NCBI GenBank assembly: GCA_013397435.1
Contig: VZRG01000290.1
Span: 440,859 to 504,858 of the forward strand
Reading direction: 5' to 3'
DNA: 64,000 nucleotides
From: Erythrocercus mccallii
Lineage: Eukaryota; Chordata; Aves; Passeriformes; Dicruridae
The translations under genes and the position numbers were made by a program. Below are positions 1-14,457 of the stretch, piece by piece. The notes beneath the pieces are model-generated. The model was not told the origin of the DNA and did no database searches. It worked only from the letters and a program-made list of their open reading frames with translations. Position 1 is the stretch's first letter. Every line of letters begins with the position of its first letter.

Positions 1-308
1 CTCTTTGTTGTAGCAGGCAGTAAAGCAAATTCTGAAGGAAAGAAATAAAAATATAATGACATGATAAAATGCAACATGTGGCTGATGTAATCTTTATCTG
101 CAGCAAACGTGCTATAAATCTGACCTAGGAGATCAGGTTGGAATGTGATGAAGCAGCAACCCCACAGTACAACTAGTAGAAAATGGAAAATTATTTTGGT
201 TTTTTTTCACTGATCCATCACATTATATATTAATATTGACTCTATACCAGGCCATTTCCACCAGCTATGTAATGCCTCAGCTGAGGAGCAGCAGATCATA
301 ACTCTTTA

Positions 309-358
309 AAAAAGGTTTTAAAAAAAAGTAAAAAAAAAAAAAAAAAGTAAAAAAAAAA
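309..358. repeat. A-rich low-complexity tract
   Basis: About 50 bases are nearly all A, broken only by single G/T interruptions, with a central run of 17 A. There is no recognisable retroposed sequence directly upstream, so I call it simple sequence rather than the tail of a processed copy. Confidence 0.85.
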
Positions 359-1671
359 GGTGATGATGCTTGGCATCATAATCAGTTGGGTATGTTTGTA
401 ATGTGAATTACTGTATTTGTTTAGTACTTCCAATTGTCTTCTGCTAGCAATATGTACAGTACTGTGTCAGGCTTGTGACATTTGGGTAAAAAAAGTTCCT
501 GTAAGTGAATGATTTTAGCTTTTAAAAGTAATTACAATCAAGTTGATTTAATAATTTGATACATCTGGACTGATGTATGATTTATAGAGGGAACAGATTT
601 GTAGGGTCTTCATAGAATTCTATAATAATGATATCAAAATATACTTTGAAACTGTCAAAGAAAAACAAAAGTACTTTCCCAGGCTTATATTCTTGTCCTT
701 AAGAGGCACACAGGGTTCAATGGTTCTTCTGTTATTGTTTTGCAATTTTTTTGGTTTTTTTGCCTTAAGTAATGATAGAAGATATATATGGCTGGACACA
801 TATGTATAAACTTTTCAGCAGCATTTTTAATAATAAAATATCACGGTATTTTCTAATGCTTTGTGCAAATAACTACGTGTTCATCCTTTTGTGTAGAAAG
901 TCTTTCAGAGGTGTGTTTTCTGCCCCATCTCCATTTCATTACCTACTGTAAACAATGCCTTGCTACTCAGTATAAAATATTAAAGTAACAGAGGTTGAAC
1001 TTTTAAGTTAGCATTGAGTTTTCATGGTGTTGTAGTTCTATAAGCCTGCCAGTAAAAGGAAAGCAACTCAGACAATGAAGATATAACAAAATAAGCTCCC
1101 TATATTTATTACTTGTATGCTCTGTAATTCCCATTGAAGTAATTGCTTAATTGTTTTGTTAGTATTTTCTGAGTCACTGAAAAAAAACTTGGGTAAGGAG
1201 CTTCCCATATTAGTGAATAGCTTAGCAGCTGAAAAATGCAAAAAAAGTATCTTCCAAATTAGGGATCAAAATAATGCAGATAAATTTAGTAAGTCAAATT
1301 CCACAAATCAATATGCTTCACTTTTATATTTTAAATTTAGATAAACAACTATTTCTGTTAGGAAATAATGTGTAAGAGTAGCAATTTATGTTACCCATAT
1401 GCATTTACGGTATTTACATATATTGCAAGGATGTAAATATCATTCTTCCTTCAAAGGCTGAGTAAGTAAATAGTTTTTTCTTTTATGATGTCAGATTTTG
1501 TTTATCAACCAGGTTTCCTTTCACTGGAAAGGTATGCAGACACTTTAGTCATTTGAACTGGGTATTGTTTTCTTTCTGTAACTATTCTGCTCAGTAGAGG
1601 TACTAACAATAATATGATGAATTTTGAGCATATTAGTGAAGAGAATTTGCAAAAAATCAAAGTCTGAATTA

Positions 1672-1695
1672 TTCATATCAAAATTTTGATATGAA
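1672..1695. repeat. Perfect 24-bp palindrome
   Basis: Each half is TTCATATCAAAA followed by its exact reverse complement, with no loop. It is the longest spacer-free palindrome I found in the window. It could form a small cruciform or be a dimeric binding site. AT-rich DNA produces such structures by chance more often than balanced DNA, so function is not implied. Confidence 0.9.
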
Positions 1696-4600
1696 GAATC
1701 AAGCTTCTGAAGTAGAAACATGCACCTATTGGCCTAATGAAGTAGCTTGAATTTTGAATATTGAACTTGTATATAAAGCTTTTGCAAATAAACTGCAGAT
1801 TTAGAGTTTTTTAGCAAATATGTTTAATTACAGGTACACTTCCAAATTCCACATCTTGCTCTGAGATAATTCATACACACAAAAAGGGGTTACAATTGTG
1901 CCATTTCTGTGAATTGCTCTCCTTAAATTTCTGGGTGAACTCAATAAATTAGCTTATTTTCAGCTAATCAGTTTCACATTTAAAAAAGAGAACATCTTCA
2001 GAAATTTGTTCATGCTAACTTAACAATGTGTTATTTTATTCCTTTGCTGTCTGAAATATAAATATACAGATTAGTATGTTCCTATTTTGGCTTTGCTAAG
2101 AATATTACAATTTAATGGTATTTAATATTACATAAAAATCATATGAAATAATACCATGATAATTATGTGCTTGTCTCAGATTTGTGGTTTTACATTTGTA
2201 TTATTTAATTATTGTCAACTGTTTCTCATATTTCATCTACAGCTGTTTGGCATCACAAACTCATCAGTCTGAATCTCTCCAGAGGTCATTAGCAGCTGGT
2301 AAAAACTGGGATTTTTATCCCACTAGAAATTATGATATTATAAATTTATTATCATAATATTCTAAAAGCTCCTCAACACATCAAATTAGCCTGAAAAGTA
2401 AGATAGTAACCTTTTATTAAATTAAATAAAAAATAAAGAAGGGGTTTGGAAATGTCTAAACATCTTGTTTGAGCTGTAGTATAATAAATAATATTTTAAT
2501 TTTGGATGAAGGTTTGATTCAAGCCAATTTGTTTGGTGTTCCACAGTGATCACTAATGTCCTCACTGTGTCTTCTAAAATTTATGTTTTAAGGAAGTTAT
2601 ACTTTTTTAGTTTTTTGTAGCCTACGCAAATTATTTCATCCAATTTTTATCCATGTAAAGAAAGATCACTCAGGGATGACTTAGACACAATCCAGTCACA
2701 AAGTCCAAACCAGAGAAAGAGTTTTTTTCATAAACCAAGTGAACTGCAGCTCCCCTAAGACACAGTAGAAATTAAAGAGAATATGCAGTAATATCCCAAC
2801 AAGTCAAATGTAAAATAAGCATCTAATAAATAAGGCATGTTGTTCACAGTGAAAAGTTTACAAATTTTTGCAATACTTACATTTTCCTAACTTCATTTTC
2901 CACCCCTTCTCTACATAAAATAACCTTTTCAGACAGTACTTTCTGGAATATCCACATATGTAAATGAGGAATGAAATAGATGACCTCTTTTTGTTTTTTC
3001 TTTTACATAAAAATCCTCAAGTGCTGAAAGCATAAAATGTTCTTCCTCTAGTGCCTTTTATCAGGGCTTCTAGGTTATTTGGGTGATTCTGAGCCCATTC
3101 CAAGGGCTCCAGGTTTAAATAAAAGGGAAAAGCTAGTCAAAGGACTGACATCTATTGACTTTGACTTAGACTACACAGCACAGTTGTATTTCTCTCCAAG
3201 AGCCAAAGATGTGGTACAAAAACAGAAGAGAGATTTATCTATGTCTTATTTTTAAAATACTGCATTTCAAGAGATCACTTTTTTCCAAGATTTTGATGTC
3301 TGATATCTTGCTTTTTGCTGTATCTAACTCAAAGCCCTCACACATTTCATGTCCTCTCATATCTTTTGTATCTCTTTTTGCATGAGATACTTTCTGAGAG
3401 ATACAGATATGTTTTCATGTGTGGTTTGTTTCTGTCACAACATTTAAGTTTGGCTTAAATTTGTTCCATTTTCCAGATTTGTTCCATTCTGTGCTGTGAG
3501 AGAGAATTTTCATCTGAAATTTTTCTTATTGCTTTAGTGTTTAAGAAGTCCTCTTGAAGGGGTATTTACATGACAGTACTCCTCATCCTTGAAATGCATC
3601 GATCTCTGTGACTGCATTTTGCGCCAGCCTAACAGCTTTGCTTTGACATGGTGAATGTCTTAGCGGGAAGTGCCAGCTTGCAGCCAGCTCTCCTGTTACT
3701 CTGCAGCTTTTATTGTTGTTATTATTCACTGTTAGCATTTGTTTCTTTTCTACACTGATCTTTAATCAAAGATAAATTAAGTTAGTATGTCATTCTATTC
3801 CACAGCAAGATTTTTCAAACCCTATTTGTTTGTAATTTTTTAGATACAGCTAATTACATTGTTCCACCAAAATATAAAAATCTTTCTAAGTTATGTTTCC
3901 TGATTCTACCATCAGTGTAAACTAAGGCTGGCTCAGTCAGCCTTGTAGGACAAGAATTCATGCCATGCTGCCTTCCACTTGGTGGGGTCTTGTTTCACAT
4001 ACATAGGAAAATAAATACAATTGGCATTTTCATGCATCAAAATTTCATTACATCATGCACTAGTATCCTGTACTGGTGGTTATTTTGCATAGGTAACAAT
4101 TTGCAGGTTGAGCTGCAGAGTGCTTTGTATACTTTAATCAATGGATATCTCACTTCACAGACTAGACCAGAATATGAGGATTTCAGGAAATGAAGATGAT
4201 ATTGCAAAAGTATTTTTAATGGGGTTTCTTCTTTCAAAATGCCTACCAGCAACGGCAAAGAAACTACAGGAAAAGTATTTTAAAATAAATAGGAGTCAAA
4301 TGTAAATTGTTTCTAAATGAATTTGACAGGAAGAAATATGATACTATGTGATATGAAATGATCTTAAAGTAATGTGATGGATTTCTTCTGTGTGAAAGGC
4401 CAATAGAAAAATGAAAATTATCTTAAAGCATACATTTTTACAGGGACTAGTCAAATTAAATCATTGCAGAAAATGAGACTATAATGGAATTTTGAACTGA
4501 GATGTTGTGTCATAATGGAATACCATCTGGATTTAGATATGCAGAACATAATCTACAGTGCTCATCTGGGTATTGAGAAGAATAAAATTAGATCCCAAGA

Positions 4601-5205
4601 TGCCCTACTTTTACCAGAAGACAGTGCTGCCACTGTAGATAACACAGTAAAGTGAAATGTGCACATTTCTCAGGGAATAACGTAAGATAAAGTTCCAGAC
4701 TCTAAAAACAGGGAAGGATGACAGTATAAGCCAAGTGAAGGTCCTGCCTGGATAACCACCCTGCATGTAGGCCCAACGTAGGGGTTATGTTTCAAATCTT
4801 CTTTATTCTTCATTTTTCTGGGTGAGAGTCCATGGATAAAATGTCCCTGGAATATACTCTTTTCCACTAACCACTGGCCCTTGAGCCCTCAAAAATCACC
4901 AACAACTGCTATGTTAGAGGTCCCTCTAAGCTGGAACTGGGACTGAGAAAGAAGAAATATGAGCAGTTTACTTATTATTAATCATTTTTTTCTCTTCTCG
5001 ATGAAGGACAATAAGAAAGAGTTAAGAGATGAAGAATGATGTGCAGCTAACTTACCCCAGCACTCAGGGAAGGGCCAGCCAAGCACCTTACTCAGTTTTC
5101 AGTTGACTGGGAAAAAACCAATGGAGGCACTCAAGGAGCAGTGGTCCATGGGGGAGTTGCTGGAGATGGGCAACAATCAACTACAGAGTTGATTCATGAA
5201 GCGTG

Positions 5206-5221
5206 ACCCATTATAATGGGT
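5206..5221. repeat. 16-bp palindrome with paired ATTA cores
   Basis: The sequence ACCCATTATAATGGGT equals its own reverse complement. It holds two overlapping inverted ATTA/TAAT cores, the type of core bound by homeodomain proteins. More ATTA/TAAT motifs follow within 100 bases (5,260-5,330). The palindrome is read directly; regulatory function is only a suggestion. Confidence 0.85.
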
Positions 5222-8200
5222 TCATTAAAAAATATCTATGCTGCTCCCCAGACTTTAAATTCTGCATCATTAATATAGAAGGAAATCAATAAGAATGTGA
5301 TTAAAAATTAATCAAATAAAAATTCAATTATCAAAACTAAAGCTCCAGTATGTGTGAGAGAAATAATACTCAGCATTACATTAATCCTCTCATCTGACTG
5401 CAGATGTTTTACCATGCCTCCAAATCAAACACAAGAGAGATTTCTAGTGGAGGCATGAGAATAAATAATCATGACTATATGCACAAAGGTAGAAAGTGGA
5501 ACTCCATTTGCAATAGCTCCATAAATTGCTGCTTCAACAAATAGTAAGTTTGAAGTTACCTTTTCTTACTGAGTTTTTAGAATGTGAGGCAATGTATACC
5601 AAGGACACACGTGGCAACTGCTAGGAGCTCTCAGACCTGCAGCACACAGCTAAAGAAAAGTGAAGACATAAATTGTTGGAACTTTGGACAGCTGAGACCA
5701 AGCTTCTCTTAGGAACCTGGTCGTCTTCAGTTCCTGCTGTCAAATCTCCATCCAGATCTTGTAATAAATGGTTTTCTTGTGAATAACTGTTTCTTCTTCT
5801 AGAAGGCTGCCGTGTAACTAGGGACTAAAATACATTGAAAACAAACATATCTCCTCAGGGTGGTGGTAACATGTGCACTGACCTCTGTAGAGCAGGTTTA
5901 CAAACTTCCTTGGCACTCAGTAGTTTATTAATAGGTGACTGGTCAGAAACAGAGAAGTCTATTGATTAATTACCATGTGAGTAATAACACCAACCACGAA
6001 ACAGAAATGAAGATAATTCCTGTTAGTAAGCTCACTGTGATATAGAAGCACTTCAGCAATTTCTAAAAACTCTTGTGAATCCGGCATGTCACAAATAAAT
6101 TGGAGAGTGCAGATAATGCTGGAGGGAATAGGTAAACACTTTTTACTGTTGCACAGATGTGTGCATTTGTACTAAACTGACTATAAATCTCCATTTTGAA
6201 TTCAGGATTTGATCTCAGCTTTATTTGTCACCTGGAATTGTTTGGTTTTATGTTCTTTTGGATAGTTGTGGAGTTTATGCACTCTGAACTTGTTAAGTTC
6301 TACTGTCATCTCACTTTCTTTAAAGGGGAAAATTAATACTTTTCAGTTATCTCAATGATTGCCTGAAAGAGACAGTAAAGTTATTTGAGAGATTTTATGT
6401 TTGAGTATACAGCTTTTTACAACTGTCCAAATCTGCAATTCTGATTGTAAGTGATTAAAAATTTAGCAATTGTTCTCAGAGCATTTTCTGTATTGCAAGC
6501 CTTGAAATGTTAAGAAAATATGATAGCAATACAATTTTGTAGGATACAAAATTTGGGGAAAGAAGGTTTCTCAATTGTTTTAATAAGCAGTATGATGATT
6601 GGTGTGAAAATATATAACCTTTATAGGAACTTCTTCTAACATTTGAGTTTAGAAGTCTACATATTTAGATATTTGGGATGTATTTCTACATCCATCTATA
6701 TATGAAGATCTATTTATTACATATATCTATGCTCATTATATGCTTCCTGACTGCCAGTTTTCAGTGTCAGATTATAAAAGCTATTTTCAATTATTTACAA
6801 TTCATAGAATACAAAAAGAAAATTAATGCATTTTACAGGTATTTTGTATCTGGCCCTTTTAAAACCTTTTTTTTTTCATAGATTTACATAAGCTTTTGCT
6901 TTGAAGATCCACACAGAAATGCAACTGAGGGAAGGATGGGATTATAACTTGTCTATTTAAACTCACTTGGTGAAAATAACTTCCCACCTGCAAAAACTCT
7001 TTGCAGAATGTAGACCTCAGTTGTTCCTCAGAAAAAAAAGAAAAATCCCATTCATCTGTAAAAAAATGAGGTTACAGAAATGTGACTAAAAGCAAGTTAT
7101 GCAGAATGGACAAAGGTGAGTGAAGAGGATGGCAGGAGCTGCAGAAGAATTGTGGCCATTAACCAAGGACCCATGAGGAGGAACCAGGATGTAGTTTGAG
7201 GCTGGATCAACTGAACTCGGAAAAAGCATAAACCAGAAACCATGAAAATAACCAGAAAATGCATAATACTGGGAATAAAAGTTCAGAAAATAGTGCACAG
7301 GACAAAGACACAATGCTAAACTGCCAAGCTGTGTTTACATTAGTATTTTTGTTTGATTCAGGAATGTACTGTTAAAAGGAAATATGCCAATCCCCATTTA
7401 TTAAACTTTCCTCAAAACTAAACTTTGTTGTGCATTGCAAGCCATCTTGGAGCGGGTGAGATGGATTCCTTTTGTGCAGGCATATCCTGAAAGATATTGT
7501 CTGGTAATGCACCCAATGCCTGCAAGCAAACCACTGACACTTGTGGATGCAAACCATTCTGACACTTCCCCGCAGCCCTGGCATCAGCCCTGGTCCCTCT
7601 TCTATTTAACAGATTAGCAATTTAGCAATATGGCCTCTGGCATAAAAAATGACAGTCTTTTCTCACTGCATCAAGGCTTATTGATCCTGTTATCTAAGTC
7701 CAGTTTATGATGCAGTGCCTTTGATTTTTGTCCCAAAATGCATGCTAAACTGCCAAGTTCTAAAACCATTTACAAAACACTTGCTCATTAATTCTGCTCA
7801 CAACTATGAAAAAGGGAAAGGGCAGGTCCCACTATTGACTTTGTAGATTATATTGATGAAAGGATATTTCTTTTATTTTAAATAAAGCAAGCATACACTT
7901 GATACTAAAACTAATTTTGCTACTGGTGGTTTAAGTAGTCAGCAATAAAATGAAATTTACTTTTGTCCACTTAAAAACGTGTAATAACTTAAAAAGTGTA
8001 TGAGTGGAAGCATATGCACCCCTGGTATTATGGTAAATGTTCCTAACACTGACCTAAAATGCCACACACTTGAAGATGTTCCGAGTGAACATATGCAATG
8101 ATATTAAAAAACAAATAAAAAACCCTAAACAAACAAAAGAACTTCACAATTGTAAAGGGGTTTTATCGTTTGAATGTCCCATTTGATTTTAATCCTTTTG

Positions 8201-9085
8201 CACTGTGAAATCTAGGCACTGAATAACAATTTATTTGGAAGTGTTGTTATACTCATTTTGGCAATTAATTTCATTACAAAATCTGGAGGTATGAATTAGG
8301 TATTTCACTGTTCTTAGCTATTTCATAGTTCTTCCCTGTTTATACCTTCTAAATAAATATTGTAGCCACAGCCAGTAGATTTTTCAATCCACCCTGCAAA
8401 AAACCAGGTATGTTTCTGATTTCTTTTTGTACCAGACATAGTAAGGTTTTTGGTGTCAAAACTAGGCTTTTTATTATTTTAGTTTTGGCTATTACAGTTA
8501 AAGGACCCTGTTTTAACTATGAAACAAGACATCATCCTTTCTATACTTCCATGGTAGTTTTGTTACCACATCAATTGAGAGAACTCATATCTCATCATGT
8601 ACTGCAGTGCTTAAATTTTGAGATTTTCTCAATTTAAAGGCATGTAGGAACATATCTCTTTCATTCCATAAATTAAATAGCAAAAGATTCTTTGAACAAA
8701 AATCCAAAACAAACTAAAAACCCCAGCCAAAAGTATTTACACGTTTATACGGGAAAAATCTATAGAAGGCATCCTAATCTCAGAGAAAATTAAATTTACG
8801 CCTAATATTGAGTAGCCAGCAGTCTAAAGACAGGTTTTCTATAGACTTCAGGAGTACAAATGAACAGAATAATTTTTAAATTAGAGTCTCCTTGTTGATT
8901 AAGATAGAGATTAATATTGATTAAAATAAAAGTTTTTGATTATGGTATTTTTTTAAGGTACTGAAAAATATTTTTTTAGGTAATGTATATTCTACTGAAT
9001 AATTAAACTTTTATAAGCTCTCAGAACTTCTTATACATGTGAAACATCAGAAGAAAATATTTCTAGAAAATAACTCATCAGTCTA

Positions 9086-9115
9086 AAGAATCAAAGTAAA
9101 AAGAATCAAAGTAAA
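9086..9115. repeat. 15-bp tandem duplication (2 copies)
   Basis: The unit AAGAATCAAAGTAAA occurs twice with no mismatch. This is a simple local duplication, probably from replication slippage, with no coding content. Confidence 0.9.
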
Positions 9116-10344
9116 ACTGGGTACATAGAGTTGCCATGTCTCATACTCTTGGTAAAATTGCATGAATTAAAACCAACATTTCACTGATACTTCGTAGAAA
9201 AAGAAAACCACAGCAATAACAACAAAAAAACCCCCTCCTAACCTGTAGTAATATAGCTGCATTGACTTTTTCATTCAGTTGTGAGTGAGGAAGGCAGAGC
9301 ACCAAATCATCCTGATTAAAAGAAATGTCTTATATTTCATTTTAACAAATCTATCTCTACATGCAAGATTTTAGGAATACAAGGAGTGGAAGTGTGATTT
9401 ACATAAAGCAAATTTAAATCAAGCAAAAAAATTAAACACATGTACCCTACTAACACCAAACAAATTAAAGAGTAATGTGATCGAGAATGGAGAGTGTCAG
9501 GGAAGTTCTGCCACTCTGGAGTTATTCAGTTGTTTAGCAGAAAAGGAAGAATAAAAAAATGTGGAAGGATAGTAATTCTTAGGGAGAAGAAACACTTATG
9601 GAGGAGGTAGGAGCAAAATAGATATGGCACTGGGCTCAGAGAAAGAGATGAGGAAAAGGTGGACTGTAGTCTAGAGTTAGTAAATTCAGGGATAGTGCTG
9701 AAGTAGAAACTCAGAGAGCAACATTGACTTGATGTTTAGGTAAAGAATTATTTTTCAGTAATGGAAATCAAGTGACTTATTAAGATGTCAAATTTTTTAT
9801 CAGATAACTTTAAACAATCAGAATTATGTACTTGCAGAAGGTGAAAAAAATCACATTCATGGCCAGCTCTGATTGGAACATGGAGCTGAATCTTTAAAGG
9901 CTCTAAGATATAAGTGCATGCAGAGTGGGATAAGAACCACACTGTCTGGATATTTTTAAGTAAATTTATATCTCTAGTGATGTTCTCTGGCACTAAGCAG
10001 AGAGTGTGATAAGTAATGCACAGACGTCATCTAGAAGACCATGGTCTTCAGCAGAACAAGCTAGGCCTAAAGTCTTTCTCAATGATTTTCATATTCAGTG
10101 AATCCATTTTCTAGTAGTCCATTACACCAAGAGTAATTTAATGGGAGAGAAATTGAAAGTAGAAGATGAGGACAGTCGGTACCAAGTATTTCGAAGCAGC
10201 ATTCTGTGAGCTCAGTATTTGTTCTGAGACTTCACAATGGCAAAGAAACAGCTGTTGGGACGGGTAAAGATAGAAAAGAACTATAACATAAAAACTCAGA
10301 ATATGTGAAAGCAGGGTTTACATTTACAGGGGTACAATAATAGT

Positions 10345-10369
10345 CATGCATCACAAATAGTGATGCATG
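10345..10369. repeat. Inverted repeat, 10-bp arms, 5-base loop
   Basis: The arm CATGCATCAC is followed by AAATA and then the exact complement GTGATGCATG. It contains the alternating purine-pyrimidine core ATGCAT in both arms. Too short to be a convincing microRNA precursor. Confidence 0.85.
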
Positions 10370-13300
10370 CAGAATAGTGTATGAGACACGATGGAGCTAG
10401 CTAGTAGTAAATAGTATATACAAAAAGAACAGAGAACAAGAAATAAATAGAACAGCAACCTCTGTGTAATAAATCTATATGATAGATAAGTTATAACTAT
10501 AATGTTAATGGTCAGGAGAGGCTGGTGAAGCACAAATTTTGTGAGAAGGTGCGAATGCAATAGTATTGTGCAAGATGCATGCACTTACACACTGTTTTGA
10601 TTCTTTCTTCTTATTTCTTCTGGCAACATATGGGTTTTAGTGGCATATGGGTGAGGTTGGTGAGTCCACAAATGCACAGGTTTCTACTAAAAAGGTGAGT
10701 GACTGTAACCAGATGTAAAAGGAAATTTTGTTTTCTCTAGAAAATAAGGTACTGTGTTCTGCTCAGAGTTGTTCTTCTAAACATACAGAATACTTTAATG
10801 TGTCATCATCACAGTGTCATTCTTTTTCTAAATTGTAGAATATTAAAATACCTTCTATATTAAGTACTACTGAAAGTCAGCTATTCCAGCACACACTTTG
10901 TGAATAACGAAATCAGCATTTCTTTTAAATTATTTTTTTCACCCATTATGCTATGCTATGTATCTAGTATTTATTTGCTTACTCCTTCTTCCTTTTCCTC
11001 TCTGCATACACATACAGGTATGCATTTTAATCTAGCCTTGTGTTAGTCAGATCGAATATGGATGAAAAATAAACCCAAGGACACATCCAGAGGCAATCTG
11101 GACATGATATACATGACTTGGAGTGTCCTGGCTTGTTCATTGTCTTTCCATCACTACTGTAAATTGCTTATTAAATATATCCTGAGGTGCTCCTTGGCCC
11201 AGTGCCACTTGTCACATGCCTGTGTTGGTCTGTCAAGGGTTGTCTTGCCCACAATGTGTAGTTGAGAAAATTCTTCCATTTGCTCCCTAAGAGGATAAAA
11301 GCCATAATTCTTTAAACTGAACTACTTTTAAAATACCTGACCTTCATTACAACCTCCTTCTTTTTATATTACCTTTAAATATGTGCTTCATAATTAGATA
11401 TCATTTACTTGGAAATACTGCAAGCATTCACATCAAAATTAACTCTTGAAGGCAATTAAGTGTTGTGGAAAACATTTCTCTTTGTTTACTCAGTCACTAT
11501 AACGTTTCCTCATACGAGGTCAAATGAGCATAATTAATAAAATAACTTTTAGACAGAAAGCCTGGAAGAGTTGTGCACTTGCTTGTAACTTTGAAAAGCA
11601 CATTGTGTTCTTCTGCAAAGCTCTGATTTCCTTAGTTCTTTAATCACAGTTGTGCATATTGGTCAGAAAATATCTTCCCTCTAAAGCCAATATCAATATT
11701 TCCATTGAATTTCACCATGTGAATCAAAAACTATACTCATGCTTTCTTAAGAATGAGAAAAATGTGTAGCAGTTGCTTTTGCATTTGTTAATGGAGGTTT
11801 TTTTGTGTTTTTTTCTCTTTGAAATTTATAGTTAAGAAGTCTTTATCATTAATTTGGAGGATTTAGTTGCATCCTTCTAAAATACACCAGTCAGACAAGT
11901 TTTTAATAAAACTAGTAAGAAAATTTGCTAAGAATAATTAGAATTCACTAGAAGTGGTACTCATATGAAATCTCAAAATAAAGTCATGTAATATTTGGAG
12001 TCATAATTTGTCACTGCCAATTGGGAAACTTTTACATTACAATTACAAAAAATTACAAAACCACGCCCAGTTTGGAGAGCACTTTGCTAGATAAAGTTCT
12101 ATTGAATTACCACATTCAGAAAAGAAAATTAAGCTTCAGGTAAAATCTTATTTTTCAGAGAGTTCTGTAGATTTCTTTAAACTTCTTCCCTGACACAAAA
12201 GAATAATATATTCCTCTGTTAATAAAACTTCTGTTTGAGGCTTTTGGTTTGGTTTTTTCTTTTTTTTTCTTTTTGAAATTTGTCAAAGATTTCATACTTC
12301 TGTAAGAAAGATTTCCTATTTATACAAGAAATAACTTTGTTGGCTACATTTTCATAATTCTCACTTTTTATAATTTGTAGTAAAGTGACTAACATGTCAG
12401 GGAAGTTATAAAAACCCACAAAATTAGACAAATTCAAATTGAATGTAACTTTAAATTTTAATATCAGTCTGCTTCTGTCAGTATGTATATTTTGCTAATT
12501 AGGTCCTTTTCACATATAAATAACATGTAGTTTTTTGTAAGAATTTCCTGTTAGGGAAGGGGGAATGATAAAATGATTGAACTTTTATTACACTAGAAAT
12601 TTTCCAATGAATTGTATTCATATTGAAATTTTCGGTATATTTTTTCCAGAAATAAACCAATAAAACTTGGTTATCTTTGCAAAATATAAAATCAGCGTGA
12701 CCTTGATTTTTTATACTTTTTAAAATCAGAGCTCTATTTTTTTAAACAACATGAGACAGCATAAAAACATAAAGCAACATATAGGAGACCTAAATAAATG
12801 AACTAGAAATTTTCTCAGTCTATCCTGTGGATCATATGCAAATCATGCTCATTTGGCCCAAAGGATTAAGCTACATTAATAGAACATTAAAATAATGTAC
12901 CAAGGAAACAGAATGACACTCATGATATTAACAAACCCACATTATACCATTTATAGACCCGTGCATTCTTAATAGCTTCAATACAACTCAAAAAAGAATA
13001 AAGAAAAAATACATAAAGTATTTGGTGTAGCTCATCAAATTGTAGTTGAAAAATTAATTTATAAATGGACAAAAGAAGAAAAATCACATATGACGTGGTA
13101 TTAATCTGAGGGTTAAATGTTTGTTGTCTTCAAAGTGAGTAACACAATTTTTAAAAAATTATTTAAAACTGTCACAATTGACAAAACAAGAATTTGTTTT
13201 CTACATACAAGTGATATATCTAAAAAGAATTGTCCTCATTAACTAAAGAATATTTTCATTTTTGCCTATTAAATGACAGAAGATGTTGAAAGGTAGGTTT

Positions 13301-14430
13301 GATTTGATATGGACATTTATGCCACAATAACAGCTAATATAGATGTAGAACAGGAGCACTCAGTTTGTGCAAGGGCACCAGGACTTTTCTGAAATAGAAT
13401 GAATCACTCCATTGAAATAAGTGGAACTTTGCGTATTTAGGCAGGTGAAGATTTGTCACAGTAATTCTTCCTTCCATGTATTTACTATATATAATTTTTT
13501 CTTGGTTTTTTTTTTTTGTTTACTTGCTGTGAAAGAAAAATCTAAAAATCTATTTTTGAAACAACATAAGCAAATAAGAGAAAATTTCCAATTTACCATA
13601 GTACTGTAATTCTCAGAGCAGCTTTTCCTTCTATTTCACCAGTGAGAGACAATTTTATTGAAGAATGTGTAGCTCATTGATGTATATTAATCTATAAAAC
13701 AACATGAAGCTCAATTGACAACATGCATAGCTTTTAACAGAGAGCGTTTTATTATTCCATTTCTTTCATGGTACAAAGTCAGTCTAACCAGACATAAAAG
13801 AACTTTGGCACATACTTCTTGTCAATTAGCAGCAGATTTGGGGTATTTTTTCAGTTGCATGGCTATCCTGCTCTATTGTAACTGATGCACCATGCATGAG
13901 GCTTTTTTATCTGATAAGGTTCTCTTTTGTTGTTTTTGGGTTTTTTTCTTAAGGGGGATGTTTCAGAAGCTGTTATTTTAGTGTTATTTCAGCAACTTTT
14001 CAGTGACTTTTCACTCTTTAAAATCAATTTATTTCAGGAGTAAAACACATCATCTCTTCTCCAAGCCCTTCAATTGTCTTGGTATTTGACTTCACATTAG
14101 GTTTCCAGCAAAATATAAAATCACAGCAGGAAACAAAAAAAATCATGATTTTTATCTTATCAAGCTATAGATATCTGCTAAATAATCATCCATTCTCCAA
14201 GCAACCTGCTTTGGGGGTAGAAGGATATAAATGTTTGTATCTGAATGAAAGTAATTGCTCTATTTGTTCTCCAGTCCTTCTCTGCATCTAAGTTTCAGGT
14301 CTTACAGTACTCAGGACTTACAGCCCTGCCTCAAAGTAGATGAGTCTTTCCTAATAAAATACTCATACTCTGCTTTTTAGGGACAAATACATTCTACTTG
14401 ACTCTTTGCCACAGACTGCTTCTACAGACT

Positions 14431-14457
14431 TCACAGAATCATAGGATCATAGAAAGG
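14431..14457 (-). mobile_element. Possible CR1 LINE 3'-end scrap
   Basis: The run TCACAGAATCATAGGATCAT, followed by AGAAAGG, resembles the reverse complement of the avian CR1 3' terminus, which ends in short repeats of the ATTCTATG type. Only about 27 bases are convincing. The sequence to the right, which should be CR1 3' UTR in this orientation, is too diverged for me to follow. It may be a very old or very short truncated copy, or chance similarity. Confidence 0.4.

Larger units (their letters stand above)
1..14430. other. AT-rich non-coding DNA, no gene seen
   Basis: All six frames are broken by frequent stops. The longest open stretches are about 80 codons, have no recognisable domain, and show amino-acid composition typical of translated AT-rich DNA (many I, K, F, L, S). 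Poly-A and poly-T runs are common, for example the A-rich tract at 309-358. I see no splice-flanked open segment convincing enough to call an exon. Small palindromes and short tandem duplications are listed separately. This could be intergenic sequence or intron; the sequence does not decide. Confidence 0.7.

Noticed and set aside
361..379. Small hairpin with ATGATGC arms resembling a snoRNA box
   Set aside because: The stem is only 7 bp and the C/D-box spacing is wrong, so it cannot be supported as an RNA gene.
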